The notes under the pieces were generated by a model, which did no database searches, was not told where the DNA came from, and saw nothing but the letters and a program-made list of their open reading frames with translations. Positions 31,906 to 43,461 of a stretch of 64,000 nucleotides of DNA are shown here, one piece after another (within the stretch, counting starts at the first letter, position 1; each line of letters starts with the position of its first letter). Made by a program: the position numbers and the translations under genes. Location: the NCBI GenBank assembly GCA_001510575.1, contig LNGK01000008.1:3064687-3128686 (forward strand), read 5' to 3'. The DNA comes from Knoxdaviesia capensis. Lineage: Eukaryota; Ascomycota; Sordariomycetes; Microascales; Gondwanamycetaceae.

Positions 31906-33589
31906 CTGTATAGTAGAGTGGCTTTGATAATCGCTGCCAAAACGATGAGTGAGTGGCCTGTTTTAACAAGCTTGGCTTGCGTTTTCTGTTTGTATGATGC
32001 AGCGTAGGATGTGGCCGATCCCTTATCAATTGCAAAGCCACGATGCAGTCTCAATCGAACAACACATCTGACCTGTACAGTCAACCAAAAAAGGAGCCTC
32101 TTGTATCTCTCATACGTGTCCATTGTGAGCCAAGCCGCCACTCTCTTCAAACATGCCAGGCCACTTTCCCATTGGCTGGTTCCGGGGCCATGATAGAGAC
32201 AAGCGAGGAGACTCTGGGCCAGGTGCATGTCAGGATTCCCATTGGCGACGGTGGCGATCGCCATTAGTTTTAAGCCTCAGCTATCATTAACAAGCTGCAT
32301 TCCAGTATGCACACACATACAAACGCAACCCAACAACTATTCCGCTCCCTTGCGCTAACAGGCCCGGCCTGGGCGAGAAAGAGAAAGGGCACCGAAAAAA
32401 ACAGCCGTCTTGGGCAAAGTCTTGAAACGGAACTTATGTAGTAGGATTGAAAGCTGAAAAGAAAAAGAAAAAGAACCCAAAGATTGAAAACTTGCAAAAA
32501 GAAAAGGTAAGCTCGCTCTCAAGCGCCGCCGCCGCCGATCACCATCCCTTCGGAGCTCACCAGTCCACACCAGAAACGGGGTGTTGAGCGATAATGTGTT
32601 GCGGGGACAGGAGAACGAACAGAAAAAAGAAAGCCGATGTTGTTTTTAAGTCTTGCCCAGATCGATCAGATTTCCCTTTTTCGGTGTCTTTTTTTTTTCT
32701 TTTCTTTTTGGTTATTTAAGCCTCAATTTCTCGCATCCCTCGTGTTATCTTCGCCTCCTTTCCGGGAGGCAGGTTGTTGTTCCGCTCGGTTGGTCGTATG
32801 TTGTTGTCTCTGGTTCGGGTTATGCCAAAAATTTCTTCCTTCGGGGTTTTTTTTTCCTTTTCCTTGTCTCGTGTCAATCGACTCCCACCGGAATGACGGC
32901 GAAAGACCCGTCAGCCAGGGTGTATGCGATGCACATGTACCTGTTCGAGTATGTACCCAACTTACATGCAAAATTACACCCGATTGAAGGGGGCGTCAGC
33001 AAAGGAAACCTGCGGGAACACGTAGCCCTAGACACCGTATCAGCTTTGGACTGCAATTGACCAGTTATATCATCGCCAAGTGTATGGGTTTTTTTCCCTT
33101 GCTCGTCCAGAGACCATCATCGCGGTTACATCAACAAGAAGCTGTAGGTACCCAAGTGTGGGTGCGCACGAATTTTTTCTTTCTCCCTGTTGCCACTGCC
33201 TTGTCGGAAACACCTACCGATCCGGCATCATGATATCAACGGTTTATCATGTCCCCCGGTTGCTTGCTGGGGGGGCCATGGCTGCGTTCTTCTGGTGCTT
33301 CTTTGCCCTTCGCGGCGGCTCAAGCCCAAAGCCGTCCCCCTAATCCATGTTGTTGTTTTCTCAACCTTAGAGAGACCGGAATCCTCCGTCGTAGATTTCC
33401 ATTCCGGCGAAAAATAGTGGCTCGAACCAGCTAGTGAGCTTGCCACACACCCCTACACTGTACTGTATACATTGGTTAACCGTAAGTGAACATTCCACCA
33501 TAGTCGTTTGTCGGCTCTCTTCGGTACCGGTCCTCCGGCCACGAATTACTAAGGGTCAAGAACGACAGCGCCGTTCACTGGTGTTGCAC

Positions 33590-33592
<3 letters not shown>

Positions 33593-33640
<48 letters not shown>
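33593..33640. repeat. TC dinucleotide microsatellite
   Basis: 24 uninterrupted TC units in the desert. Confidence 0.95.
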
Positions 33641-33642
<2 letters not shown>

Positions 33643-35919
33643 GTTTCCGCTATCTTGTTTGGAAATCTTGTCTGACGCACCCACATGCTTGGCGTACTTA
33701 TTAGTAGAGGATGTGCAAGCCACACAGGATTTGAACCCTGTCTCTCAGGTTTATACCCAGGTCGGGCGCGGAATTTTTCATGTTCTCCTAACAGCGAGGC
33801 AGCACATCATGCAAGGGCAGCAACCACCACCGTTGGTGCCTATGGGATTTCGGGGCTACGTGTTGCGCATTCCGGATCAGTAGTGTCAGCCCAAGACAAA
33901 CAGTTTGTGCCGTCATTATTGGTGAGCAGAGCCAGGAACCGCACACTGCGAACACCTGAAAGAACTCCCAAGTGAATTCAGGTGCAGACCTCAAAAAAAA
34001 AAAAACCCGGTCCCCGGAAACGCAGAGCAGGCCGCGCGTCCGTGATAGCAAACAACACCGGGCGGAACTTCCGGGAGGAAGCCAAAACCTGCTCATGCGT
34101 GCCAGCACACACCCTTGACATTCTTCTTCTCAGAATAAAGGCTGGTGGCCACTGGAGGCTCTCTTATCTATGACATTTGGCGTTGGGTCGGGGGCGTTGG
34201 GCCATTGCCCAACCCTAACCCGTTGTCGCCGCCGCCGTTTCTTAATTATGACCGTTTATACGGGGGCGGTTAGCCAAACACATTGACCATGTTGGATCTG
34301 ACAAGATAAGCCCTGCCATGAAGTCTGACCATTATATTTTTCCCCTTATGCTATCCTTTGAAACAATACGACGAGGATATAATCACCGAGATTGCGCACA
34401 CACACTCCGAGCTGTGCCGCTGGGAATATTTTATCTTCTCTTTCCTTTTTTCGACTTTTACGGTGGGACTTCGCTCTATTTCTGGCCCGGGTCACCGTCC
34501 AGCAAAAGCAACTCAACAAAAGCAGAAGAAACCACCAGAATCACAGGCCACTATCAGATCATGGCTGGCGTTTAGAGCCTGTTCGGATAGCAGACCGAGA
34601 AGCCAAAAGGAACGAGAGGGAATCGCATCGTACGGTTGAAGGAAGACCCGTGCGAAAAGCTTTTGTGGTGCGGCGCCAAGGAGGGCGAATGTTGGGGGGT
34701 TTTTGAGGGAGTGTGGGTGGCCTGCACTGTACTGTATTTAATATTTCCCGTGACAAACAGGAGAGAGAGAGGCAGTGGCCAGCTGAAATGTCGGACGAAA
34801 AGAGAACTTCCTTTTGTGTTCTGGGTCAATGGCGGCAACCTGCGGTCCGATATTCATACAGACAGACACACTCGGGATAGATTGCAAACCAAGAAAAAAA
34901 AAACGAGCAAAAGCAACGACGGCCGTTGCGGGCGCTGAGAGTAATCAATAAAACTTGTCTGTGCTTTTTCTCACGGCTACCACCAGAGCGATAATGGAAC
35001 TGGCCAGTAAGATTGCCGCTTGGCTCTCCAACAAGCCCGTTTCATTCTGCTTTCTGGTGCTGTTCCTGGCTTTATGATGGTGTGTGGTGGTCATTGTCGT
35101 TTCTAGTATACACCGTTTGCTAGAAGTGCGAAAACCATGGTGTGTTAGGCCAAGACATGCCATATCGCTAAACTCGTACGAGCAGGTACGGCTTGGGTTA
35201 CAGTCTGGAAAAAGGGAACATCATGGCTGGTGTCTGTGCCTGTGTGGACAGAACATGGCCTGAGAATAGAGGCATTGATGCATGGTTTCTAAGTCAACAT
35301 GACGGCACGGCAGGCAGTCAGATTTGAATATAGTGCCAAACTGCAAACTCTCAATCGCGCATATGTTACACATCGATTTTTCCGTTCTGATATCGGACTT
35401 TTATCGACATCGACAGGTATGTATCATTGCACGGCGCAAGTCTGCGTATTTCCTCCGAGGGGATCAAATCGGCCGTGCCAGTTACGTGTATCTCACTGAA
35501 AGGAAATTACAAGCCCCTTCGGGTTCGAGTGTTCACAGCAGCCGGACGTTCATCTTATTCAAGAACACAAAAAAGTGACAGATATCTCTGCTCCAATCAT
35601 TCTCACCCATCTCCGTGCCGCATCTATGGAAAACGCGGCTCGGCGGAAATGCCAGAGACCGACCAAAATATCATGATGAGAGTATAAAGTAATACTTGGC
35701 TGTGCTATAAACGCAACCAGAGAACGGGAAGGGAAAGAAGGGGACAGACAGAGTTCAAGCTGGCGTTCGGGCAAGGAAAAAGGAAAGAACACGAAGCTTA
35801 CCAGAAACGAGGACCTGCAGCCGGTGGCCGACAAGAGGTTTTCTTTTTCCTCTGACGCCTTTGTGATGTGTTTCTTTTTCGCTCTCGTCTTTCCCCTTGG
35901 TTGGATTGGTTACAGCCCC

Positions 35920-35995
35920 NNNNNNNNNNNNNNNNNNNNNNNNNNNNNNNNNNNNNNNNNNNNNNNNNNNNNNNNNNNNNNNNNNNNNNNNNNNN
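35920..35995. other. Assembly gap in a poly-C context
   Basis: 76 N bases flanked by CCCC on the left and CCCCCCCCGGGG on the right. The true length and content are unknown. Confidence 0.95.
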
Positions 35996-38685
35996 CCCCC
36001 CCCGGGGTTATCGCAGTATGCTTCCTTTTTCCCATGAGAGTTCCTTTTTCTCTGCAAGATAAACAACACCCACCGTCTCCATCCGCCATGCTTCCTTTTT
36101 CCTGCGCCCCCTACGTATGAACATTGCATGCGCATCGACGCACAGCTGGACAAAGTAGGCTAGTAACCTCAGGGCAAAAAAAGAAGCGCCGAGTTGATAC
36201 GGGAAGAAAGACTGGAGTTGCTTCCTTTTGCTGTATGCATGAGGAAGAACTGGGAAAGAGAGGGGTGTTTAGGTGCATTTGCAAGTCCACTTTTTGATGC
36301 AGAGGCGCTGATGGGTGTGGACGTGTGCATGCAGTCTGCTACAATGACTTTCACATTCACAGCACATAGCTACAGTAATGTCGAAGTCTTGGGAATTGAG
36401 TGTAGCGGGCGATAGACCTACGGCTCCTCCTCACCTGCTTCCAAGTGGCTTGACGGTATATTGGGAAACCCACAATATGCGAAACCCCGCTAATGTCACT
36501 GACATCAACATGATACATAGTCAGTCGCACCTGCGTAATTTCACGAGCAAGTCTATGAGATAAGAAGGGAGACTGAAAGAAGCAGAACGATGACGAAGAA
36601 CAAACAGGAGTAACGGGTTCTATGTCGTGCAAATCTCGTCCTTTTCTTTCCCCCTCCGCGACTCTGTCTACGTACTTCTCGTCCCTCGCAACTACCCGCT
36701 TTCCCGTGTTGCCCTCCAGTTTTCTTGCTGTCTCTTATTCATGCTGTGCTGCCCCACTTTACGGGCGCACTGTGTGATATTCATGCAGGTAAAGTTTTGC
36801 TAGTATCACCTTAGTAGAACCACCCACTGAGATAGTGATACCACCGTGTTCAGTGGAAACAGGCGATGGTCAAAATCTGGGGACCTTCACTATCCGAAGA
36901 TAAGTAACAAGAAAAAGTAACAGGAGATCGACGCAAGAACCATTCCCACTTTTTACTGCGGGCTTGTATCTCCTGCTGTGATTGCTGGGCTAGGCTTCAA
37001 CGATGTTGTTATCTCTGTGGCCGCGGCGATGACGATACCGAGGCAAGGGTGGTGTGTCTTTCCGGGTGTTTCTCCTTTCGATGTTTGAATACTTTTTTTT
37101 TTCTTCTTCCATATCCCTCCCTCCTTTCTCTTCTTGTTTGGCGGAAGACCCTTTCACCGGAGCAAATTTCAGAAGCTGCGACCACCGTTTCTTTTTTCTT
37201 TCGACCGGGATCCGTGGTCGGCGCTGGAGACTAGGCCGTATTTTTTTTTTTTATCGGCGTCTGCGTTCTTCATAATTTTTTTTTGGTAGTGACGTCTTCT
37301 CCGAGCTGAGCAGTGGATTTGCTCGTGTTGGAAATAAAAGAAACTTGGCTAGGTGGAGGTGAACGAAATGAATAAAATGTATTTTTTTCTCTTAAAATAA
37401 AAGCTCCATCTTCTTACAGTCACTTTCTCACTGACGTCGGATTGGCCGTTTGCCTGATGTTTGAAGAAGTTTAGAGAGAAAGAACTTGTAAAAGCCAATC
37501 GCAGCAGTGTCGGCAATTCTTCATCACCCTTCCCGCTTTTCCAATCTTGACTAATTCCAGCGCTTCGAACTCCCCTTTCTAGAATTTCCCACTTTTTCAC
37601 TGCAAATTGCAAGATATCATCCTCCACTCTTTCGTTTCTTCTCATTGCCACTGTATTTGTTTTTCTGCCATCAACGAGGGCTGTCTTATTCTCGCCTCTC
37701 AGTGAATTCTTGGTCAGGTCTGTTGGATTTGTGATGCCGAGTCATTCTCTCCCTTCGTTTACTTATCGTGGGCGCCCCGATCGGATACCTTTCGCTGCCT
37801 TTTCTCCCGCCACCGGCGGCAAGATTACATACGACAGCACATGACGTTTCGTTTTCTGGTTCTACCGGAAGGCCGTAGGAATGCTTCATCAAAATCCTAG
37901 CCGAACAAGGAAATAATTTCATGGTTCGCACAGGGACAGATACTCAAATTGAGCATGGGGCCCTTCTAATAGACAACCCCTCCATTGGCCAAGGCTTGGT
38001 CTCCGAAGAGCAAGAAGAAAAGAGAAAGAAAGAAAGAAAACGTCCTAGCCAGCCGCAATCCACATACCTTGGAGACTTCAAGAGAATGAGAGATTTGCTG
38101 AACCGTGCACGGCCTGTAACTCTTGATTTTCGCGTCTTGTGGCGGCCCCTGCCCCCGATCATTTTGAAATCTCCAATTATCATTATTCAAACAAACTGCG
38201 ATTCTGGTGAACCTACGACAGCTAGATCAATCCTGGCTTGTCCATGACGAGAGCCTGAAGGGAGAGGGAATGCAACATATTACTTCATGACTCCTTGCTC
38301 GCTTCTGCTGCTCTTGCACACCGCATTCCCTTGTGAACATGGCGTTTGTCCCGTTCGAACCGTGTCTCAGATGATACCTCGAACCTCCGAGGACTTTCTC
38401 TGTTCGGAGCTAACTTTGTCGTGACTGACTTGACGTCGTAGCACCTCCAAAATAGTACTACGAGCCAACCACCCCGCGTCTGTCCTCCAACCTGAACCAG
38501 CGGACTGTTGGCTCATCGCGCCTCCCCCTCTCTCTCTCCCTCAAGGGCGTGAGCCGCACCTCCCAAGCTATATCGCGCGGGATACAAAGTCGGGAAGAGG
38601 GATGGGAGAAGAGGAGGGGCGTGATAGTGTGTCTCTCCGTGCCCACATCAAGGCCGAGAATAAAATAAAATATATTCTGGCTTTA

Positions 38686-38884
38686 CATAGCATGCGCAGT
38701 GGCTGATAGCATGACCAAGGTCCCTGCCGACGGGTGGAACAAGCAAACAAAGAAACATAGCATGCCCAGACGCCCAGACACAAAAGGAAGAGTCCAAGGA
38801 CACACAGCACAGCATGCCGAAGGGCCAAAAAGCCCACCACCAAGAAAACACATAGCATGCGCAAGCAAAAGCATAGCATGCGCA
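38686..38884 (+). repeat. CATAGCATGCGCA repeat cluster
   Basis: Exact copies at 38686, 38851 and 38872, a one-base variant at 38756 and looser copies near 38704 and 38808. Units are about 20 or 43-52 bp apart. A further CATGCATGCATG lies near 38963. Confidence 0.65.
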
Positions 38885-41479
38885 AGGCCTGTTCTCTTGC
38901 TTTATTGCCGGGCTCATCCCGGTTGCTTCTTGCTCTGATATACCCTTGTTCGGACGGGGCCATGCATGCATGGTACTGAGCAGGGTTTTAGGTTCGGGTA
39001 GGCCCTTGGGTGCTGGGTGGAAAACAGCTCTGGAGAGGGCAGCAGCAGGGCGCTCGAGCGAAGGGGGCTTGATTGCTTGTTTCCTTCTGGTTCAATGGCG
39101 GTGAGTGTAAAGCTGTTCTTCCATGTGGTATTCTTGTTGTTGTTGTTTGTTCTATGTAACGTCAGTGGGTGGTGGGAAATCAGCATGTGAATTTTGCTGG
39201 GGAAATGAGAGAAGAGGCTCCGGGGGGGCCTGAAGCTGGCGGGCGGGGAGACCTGGGACAGCTCTTCATCACGGGAAGCGAGCGCCAGCGAATGGGAGCC
39301 GGGACACGATGCGATAAGCTGCATGTGGCGTCTCTCTTTGCATCCAACCTCCGGGAATCATCGTGAAGGCCGGCGGTTCTGGACCGCGTCCATCCTCTTC
39401 CAAGTCTCAATTGATCAAAAACTTTTCTCACCTCTTCTGACGAGAGCAAAGAAGAGTCACCAAACAGATTTTGTTGCATCCAATTCCTAATCCGAAGGGA
39501 AGCAACCTGGCCACATGCTCTAATGTACCTGGAGAAGGCCAGCTGACCATACGAAAAGCGCAAGAGAAAAAACAGGGTGTGTGTCTCCCCCTCTTTTTGG
39601 CCTTCCTCGGATCGGAGGTTGGAGTCATTTGGGAACAACGACGATGAGAGACACGGGAATCCCAATTCGGAGCATTGTACGCGGACGAGACGCTACGTTG
39701 TTCGGGTGCTTCATGGGAAGAATTTATATTACCATTATTTTATGTTTGACGGTACTCGACACAGTACCGGTGTCCGGGGTTTTTTGCGTCCTCCTTTACC
39801 GCCAGTTCTCAAGAAGGGCCCAGATAGTTTGTTGTTTGTCAGGGCAATAAAGCTGTCGTTGTCGTCAGCAAGACGCCCCCCCCCCGTCCAGAGTGGTACA
39901 CGGGACGACCAGCAGAGTGTGAGACACACATAGACATAGCACAGAGGCCTAACGTCAACGCGGTGTTGGGCATGCAGTCCTTTCGGCCTCAGCCCCCTCA
40001 CTTTAATATTTTATTTCTGTTCTCTTCCTCTGCTCCTCTGATATTCGTGGTTAGGAAGAGAGGGGGGGAGGGGGTGGCCAAATACACGGCATGCAGTCTT
40101 ACAAGGGGGGGTGGTACAATGATTGGTCGGAGCAAGACACACGCAGAAATAGAAGAGAAGGGGAGGATGGGAAGAACGATATAATTGAAGAACGCACAGG
40201 AAGATGAGGGCGATGGTTGGCTGGACCGGAGTCTCAAAAAAGAAGAAAAAAAAGAGGGGAACGGTGAAGTGTGTTGTGTGTGTGGCGACGACGACAGCGG
40301 GTATCCCAGGTGGATGAACGCTGTCGGCTCCGTACAGTATGGGCTTTGGACGTCCGTAGAAGAGATACATTTGGGCAAAAACAGACAAGGACAACCCTGG
40401 GATTGACGAAGGTGGATTTTCTTTTTCTTTTTTCCTTGTCGGGGGCCAGGATATCCCCGGGTCTGGCCGGATCAGAATGGTGTTCAGCTTTGGGCTGCGT
40501 CGTCCCCTCCCCCTCCGCCCCTCACTCTACTGTAGACCACGCAAGCCAAAAGAAGCAAGATACTCGTTCTCCCTCAGCCCGTGGTTGATCTCTTGCGAAC
40601 AGACTTGACGCCAGCGATCGCCCGACCTGACTTTGCAAAGGTAAGTTTAGAAGCGCACTGCTCGGTTTGGCATCCCTGGTTAAGCTTTCGAGCGACCAGC
40701 CGTGGAACCAAAAACGCCACTTCATCCTGTGGATCCTTCTCGCCAGTTGCGCACAGGCCACTTTCGAGCTGGCTTTGCCTGCACTTGCTGGCTGGCCTCT
40801 GCGTTTTTGCGTCTTCCCCCCTCTATCAGACAGACAAGGGAGCCCTGGCCGATGAGGGGAACAGAGACAATTGGAGAAAAAGAAAAGAAAAAAAAGTCGA
40901 GTACCCTGGACAACCCGATGTCGAATAACAACACAGAGAGCGGAGCGAGGGGTAACCCGAGATGGACACCCTCGTCCAGTGAGATAACCGCCGGATTGTG
41001 TGTTGTGTGTTTGGGTCTGACGCGAGGAAAGAGTTTTGTAGCACCAGACGCATGAAAGCCACCCATCGACGTGTTCTTATCGAATAAAGTCTTTTGCTTC
41101 TCTATGCCGTCCCGCTCCGACAAGTGCCTCTTTCCCACTCCCGCCGGAAGCCGACGCGGCACACGGCGATTCTGCATTGTACGGGTGTGGTCGCTGGTAT
41201 CACGCCTCCTCGTCATGCTGTATCACAAAAAGCAAAAGCTGGACTACGCGAGCAAAGTGCTTCCGGACTTCCGTACCACCAGGACAGAAACGAAAATAAT
41301 TCAAGTGTTTCTCGCAACAGAAGGTTCGGGACTTCGAGTCTGGATGATCACATGGGCGAAGTATCCTTGCATCACTCTTCCCGGCATGGCTCCGATGTGA
41401 GACTTTTCTTTTTGGTGTCGACGGGTGGGGAGGTTGACACACCAGTCACACAAGAAAAAAAAGAAGAAAATTTCTAGGT

Positions 41480-41558
41480 CGGTGATACCGGGCGGGCCAC
41501 TTCACTTGTGCATGCAGTCTTTTTTTTTTTCTTTCTTCGTTGTCAGTGGGTATCACCG
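41480..41558. repeat. Inverted repeat CGGTGATACC / GGTATCACCG
   Basis: Perfect 10 bp arms at 41480-41489 and 41549-41558 enclose a CATGCAGTC copy and a T run. Could form a hairpin in RNA or be a chance event. Confidence 0.5.
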
Positions 41559-43438
41559 CTTGTTTTTTTTTTTCTTTCTCGCCATTGTTCCACCTGGTGC
41601 GGAGACACAGAGAGGCATACCAGGAATAGCCAGGACGACGAGTAGATTTCTTTGTTTTTCTGTTGCTTGACTTCTCCGAGGGACGCGCGAGAGAGCACAG
41701 AGCAAGGGGAAATGGCTGGATATTCATGCAGTCCAAATTCTGCAGGTCCAAGCCGGTTGCTGGGGGCGTTTTCTCTCTTTTCTCATAGTAGACGAAGAGG
41801 CCGGCCAGACTGCGGGGAAAGACGACTACTATCGTGGCTCTCTTGCTGTTTTTCTGACTTCTCACATTTTTGTGGTCTGCATGTATCCGCTCTCTAGTGC
41901 GCAGCGCCCCATTCGTTCCGTATTCACACCTTTCCTCAGAGGGGTCTCGAAGCTACTCTGGGCTGGAAATACCCGTCTAGGAAAGGCGTGGACAAAGGGC
42001 CTGTTGATTGAGGGTATCGTGGAGCTCGACGGTCCGGGCTTCCTGGATTTTATTTTTATTATTCTCCCGTTTTCACCCAGACTGAGCTACAAGCGAACGC
42101 TGGTGGTGGGCATCCGCAACTGCAGGTGGGTATCAAGAGGAGCAAAGAAAAAAAAAAGAACCGAAAAAAAACTAGAGACAGCATGAGGTCTAGAACGTGC
42201 GTGCAGGAATTTGTACGCAGTGGATAACACCCTCTTGTCGGAGGGTCTACGGCATCGTGAGAACAAGGGAAGCCGACGACAAATTCCTTTTTCATGTCCG
42301 ACCAACTGCATGCCCAAAGCGATAAAGACCTTGGGAACGTGGCCAATTCTCATGCGATGCATTTTTTCCCTCCTGTTTTTCCTGTGCTCCCCCCTCCCCC
42401 TCCCCCTCCTTTTCCTTCCTTCTTGTTACACGTTGTCCCGCTTCTGGGTCTCCGTCACTCGGCATCAGGAGTACCAGTCTGTGTAGCCCTGCATGCGCTG
42501 TCTCTGTGTATGTGTACCATGTACTACTACATTGGGTATATTCATGCAGTCCATGTGAGCCCAACAATCACTGCTGTTGGATGTCCCGAGAAAATCTTTC
42601 AATGGACGAAGCAGAGCCCCAAGACAGAGATATCAAAAGTTCTAGACCGGATACCCCTTCTCGACTTGGAGGGGTGTGTATGGTTGGACGCAGACACGGC
42701 AATAGAAAAATGAATGCAATATTCGGAGGCTGAGAACGAGGGAAAAGAAAAAACACCTTCGTTCTAGCCCGTGGCCGATAGGCGAGAAGTTTGGGCCTTG
42801 CAGTCTTTTCCTTTTTCTCGTGGTATCTTTTTTTTCTTTCGTCGTTTTTCTTTCCTTCTTTTATGATTCGCAACGCTTCGGCAGGACTGTCCTGTTCTGG
42901 GACGAAAACAGGCCCTCGGAGACGGCAGGCCGCACCAAAAAGCCTCCGGTTCGTGAAGCGTTCCTAGAGCCCAAGAGAGAATTAGAGCAGGCAGGGGGTG
43001 GTGGCCAAGAGCAACAGCAAAAAGGAAAACTTGTTATCTCTAATCCCCGTAGTCGGGCACACCTGGCGTCGTAACCGCCGAAGTCGCAGTGGCGTCCCCC
43101 TCCCTCATCTTCACGATGTTTCTGGTGCCAATCCCGATGCTTTCCTTTTTTGCTTTCTTTTTCTCGGGTTTTTGTTTCTTCTTCGAGAGGGATCTGAACC
43201 ATAAAAAGAAATGTGTCTAGAGTCAAGACACCAGAAGATAGGGGAAGCGGGCGTATCGCGAAAGGGAGACTGTGTTCTCAGGGCCGTTCTTCAGCCGTAC
43301 CGAGGAGGGCATTTGACTCTTTCTCGTTCGTTCTGTGATTCGTTTTTTTTTTTTCTCTCGGGTCTGGCGAGCGAAGGGCTTCAATCGGGTCTCCAATGTG
43401 TGTGTGCCGTGTCGTCGAGAAACCTGTTTTTGTTCAAC

Positions 43439-43461
43439 CACACACACACACGCACACACAC
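43439..43461. repeat. CA-rich microsatellite
   Basis: CA units with one CG interruption. Confidence 0.85.

Larger units (their letters stand above)
36328..42551 (+). repeat. Dispersed recurrent motif CATGCAGTC
   Basis: The 9-mer occurs six times on the plus strand, starting at 36328, 39971, 40090, 41511, 41725 and 42543; I saw no copy in reverse orientation. Near-copies are at 36782, 42799 and 46339. Two copies share TATTCATGCAGTCC. It is usually followed by a pyrimidine run or a C. The coordinates give the span from first to last copy. Confidence 0.6.

Noticed and set aside
33700..33780. tRNA-like sequence (GATTTGAACCC on the plus strand)
   Set aside because: On the minus strand the T arm does not pair with a 7-base loop, and no D arm or acceptor stem is present.
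33434..33883. 149-codon frame with a Leu-Ser run
   Set aside because: The run is simply the TC microsatellite read as codons.
35755..36153. Frames spanning the first N gap
   Set aside because: Continuity across unknown bases is meaningless; no domain on either side.
38568..38971. Two overlapping Cys/Leu-rich minus-strand frames of 107-131 codons
   Set aside because: The apparent peptide repeats (ACYAFACACYVF type) come from the CATAGCATGC DNA repeat read in different frames.
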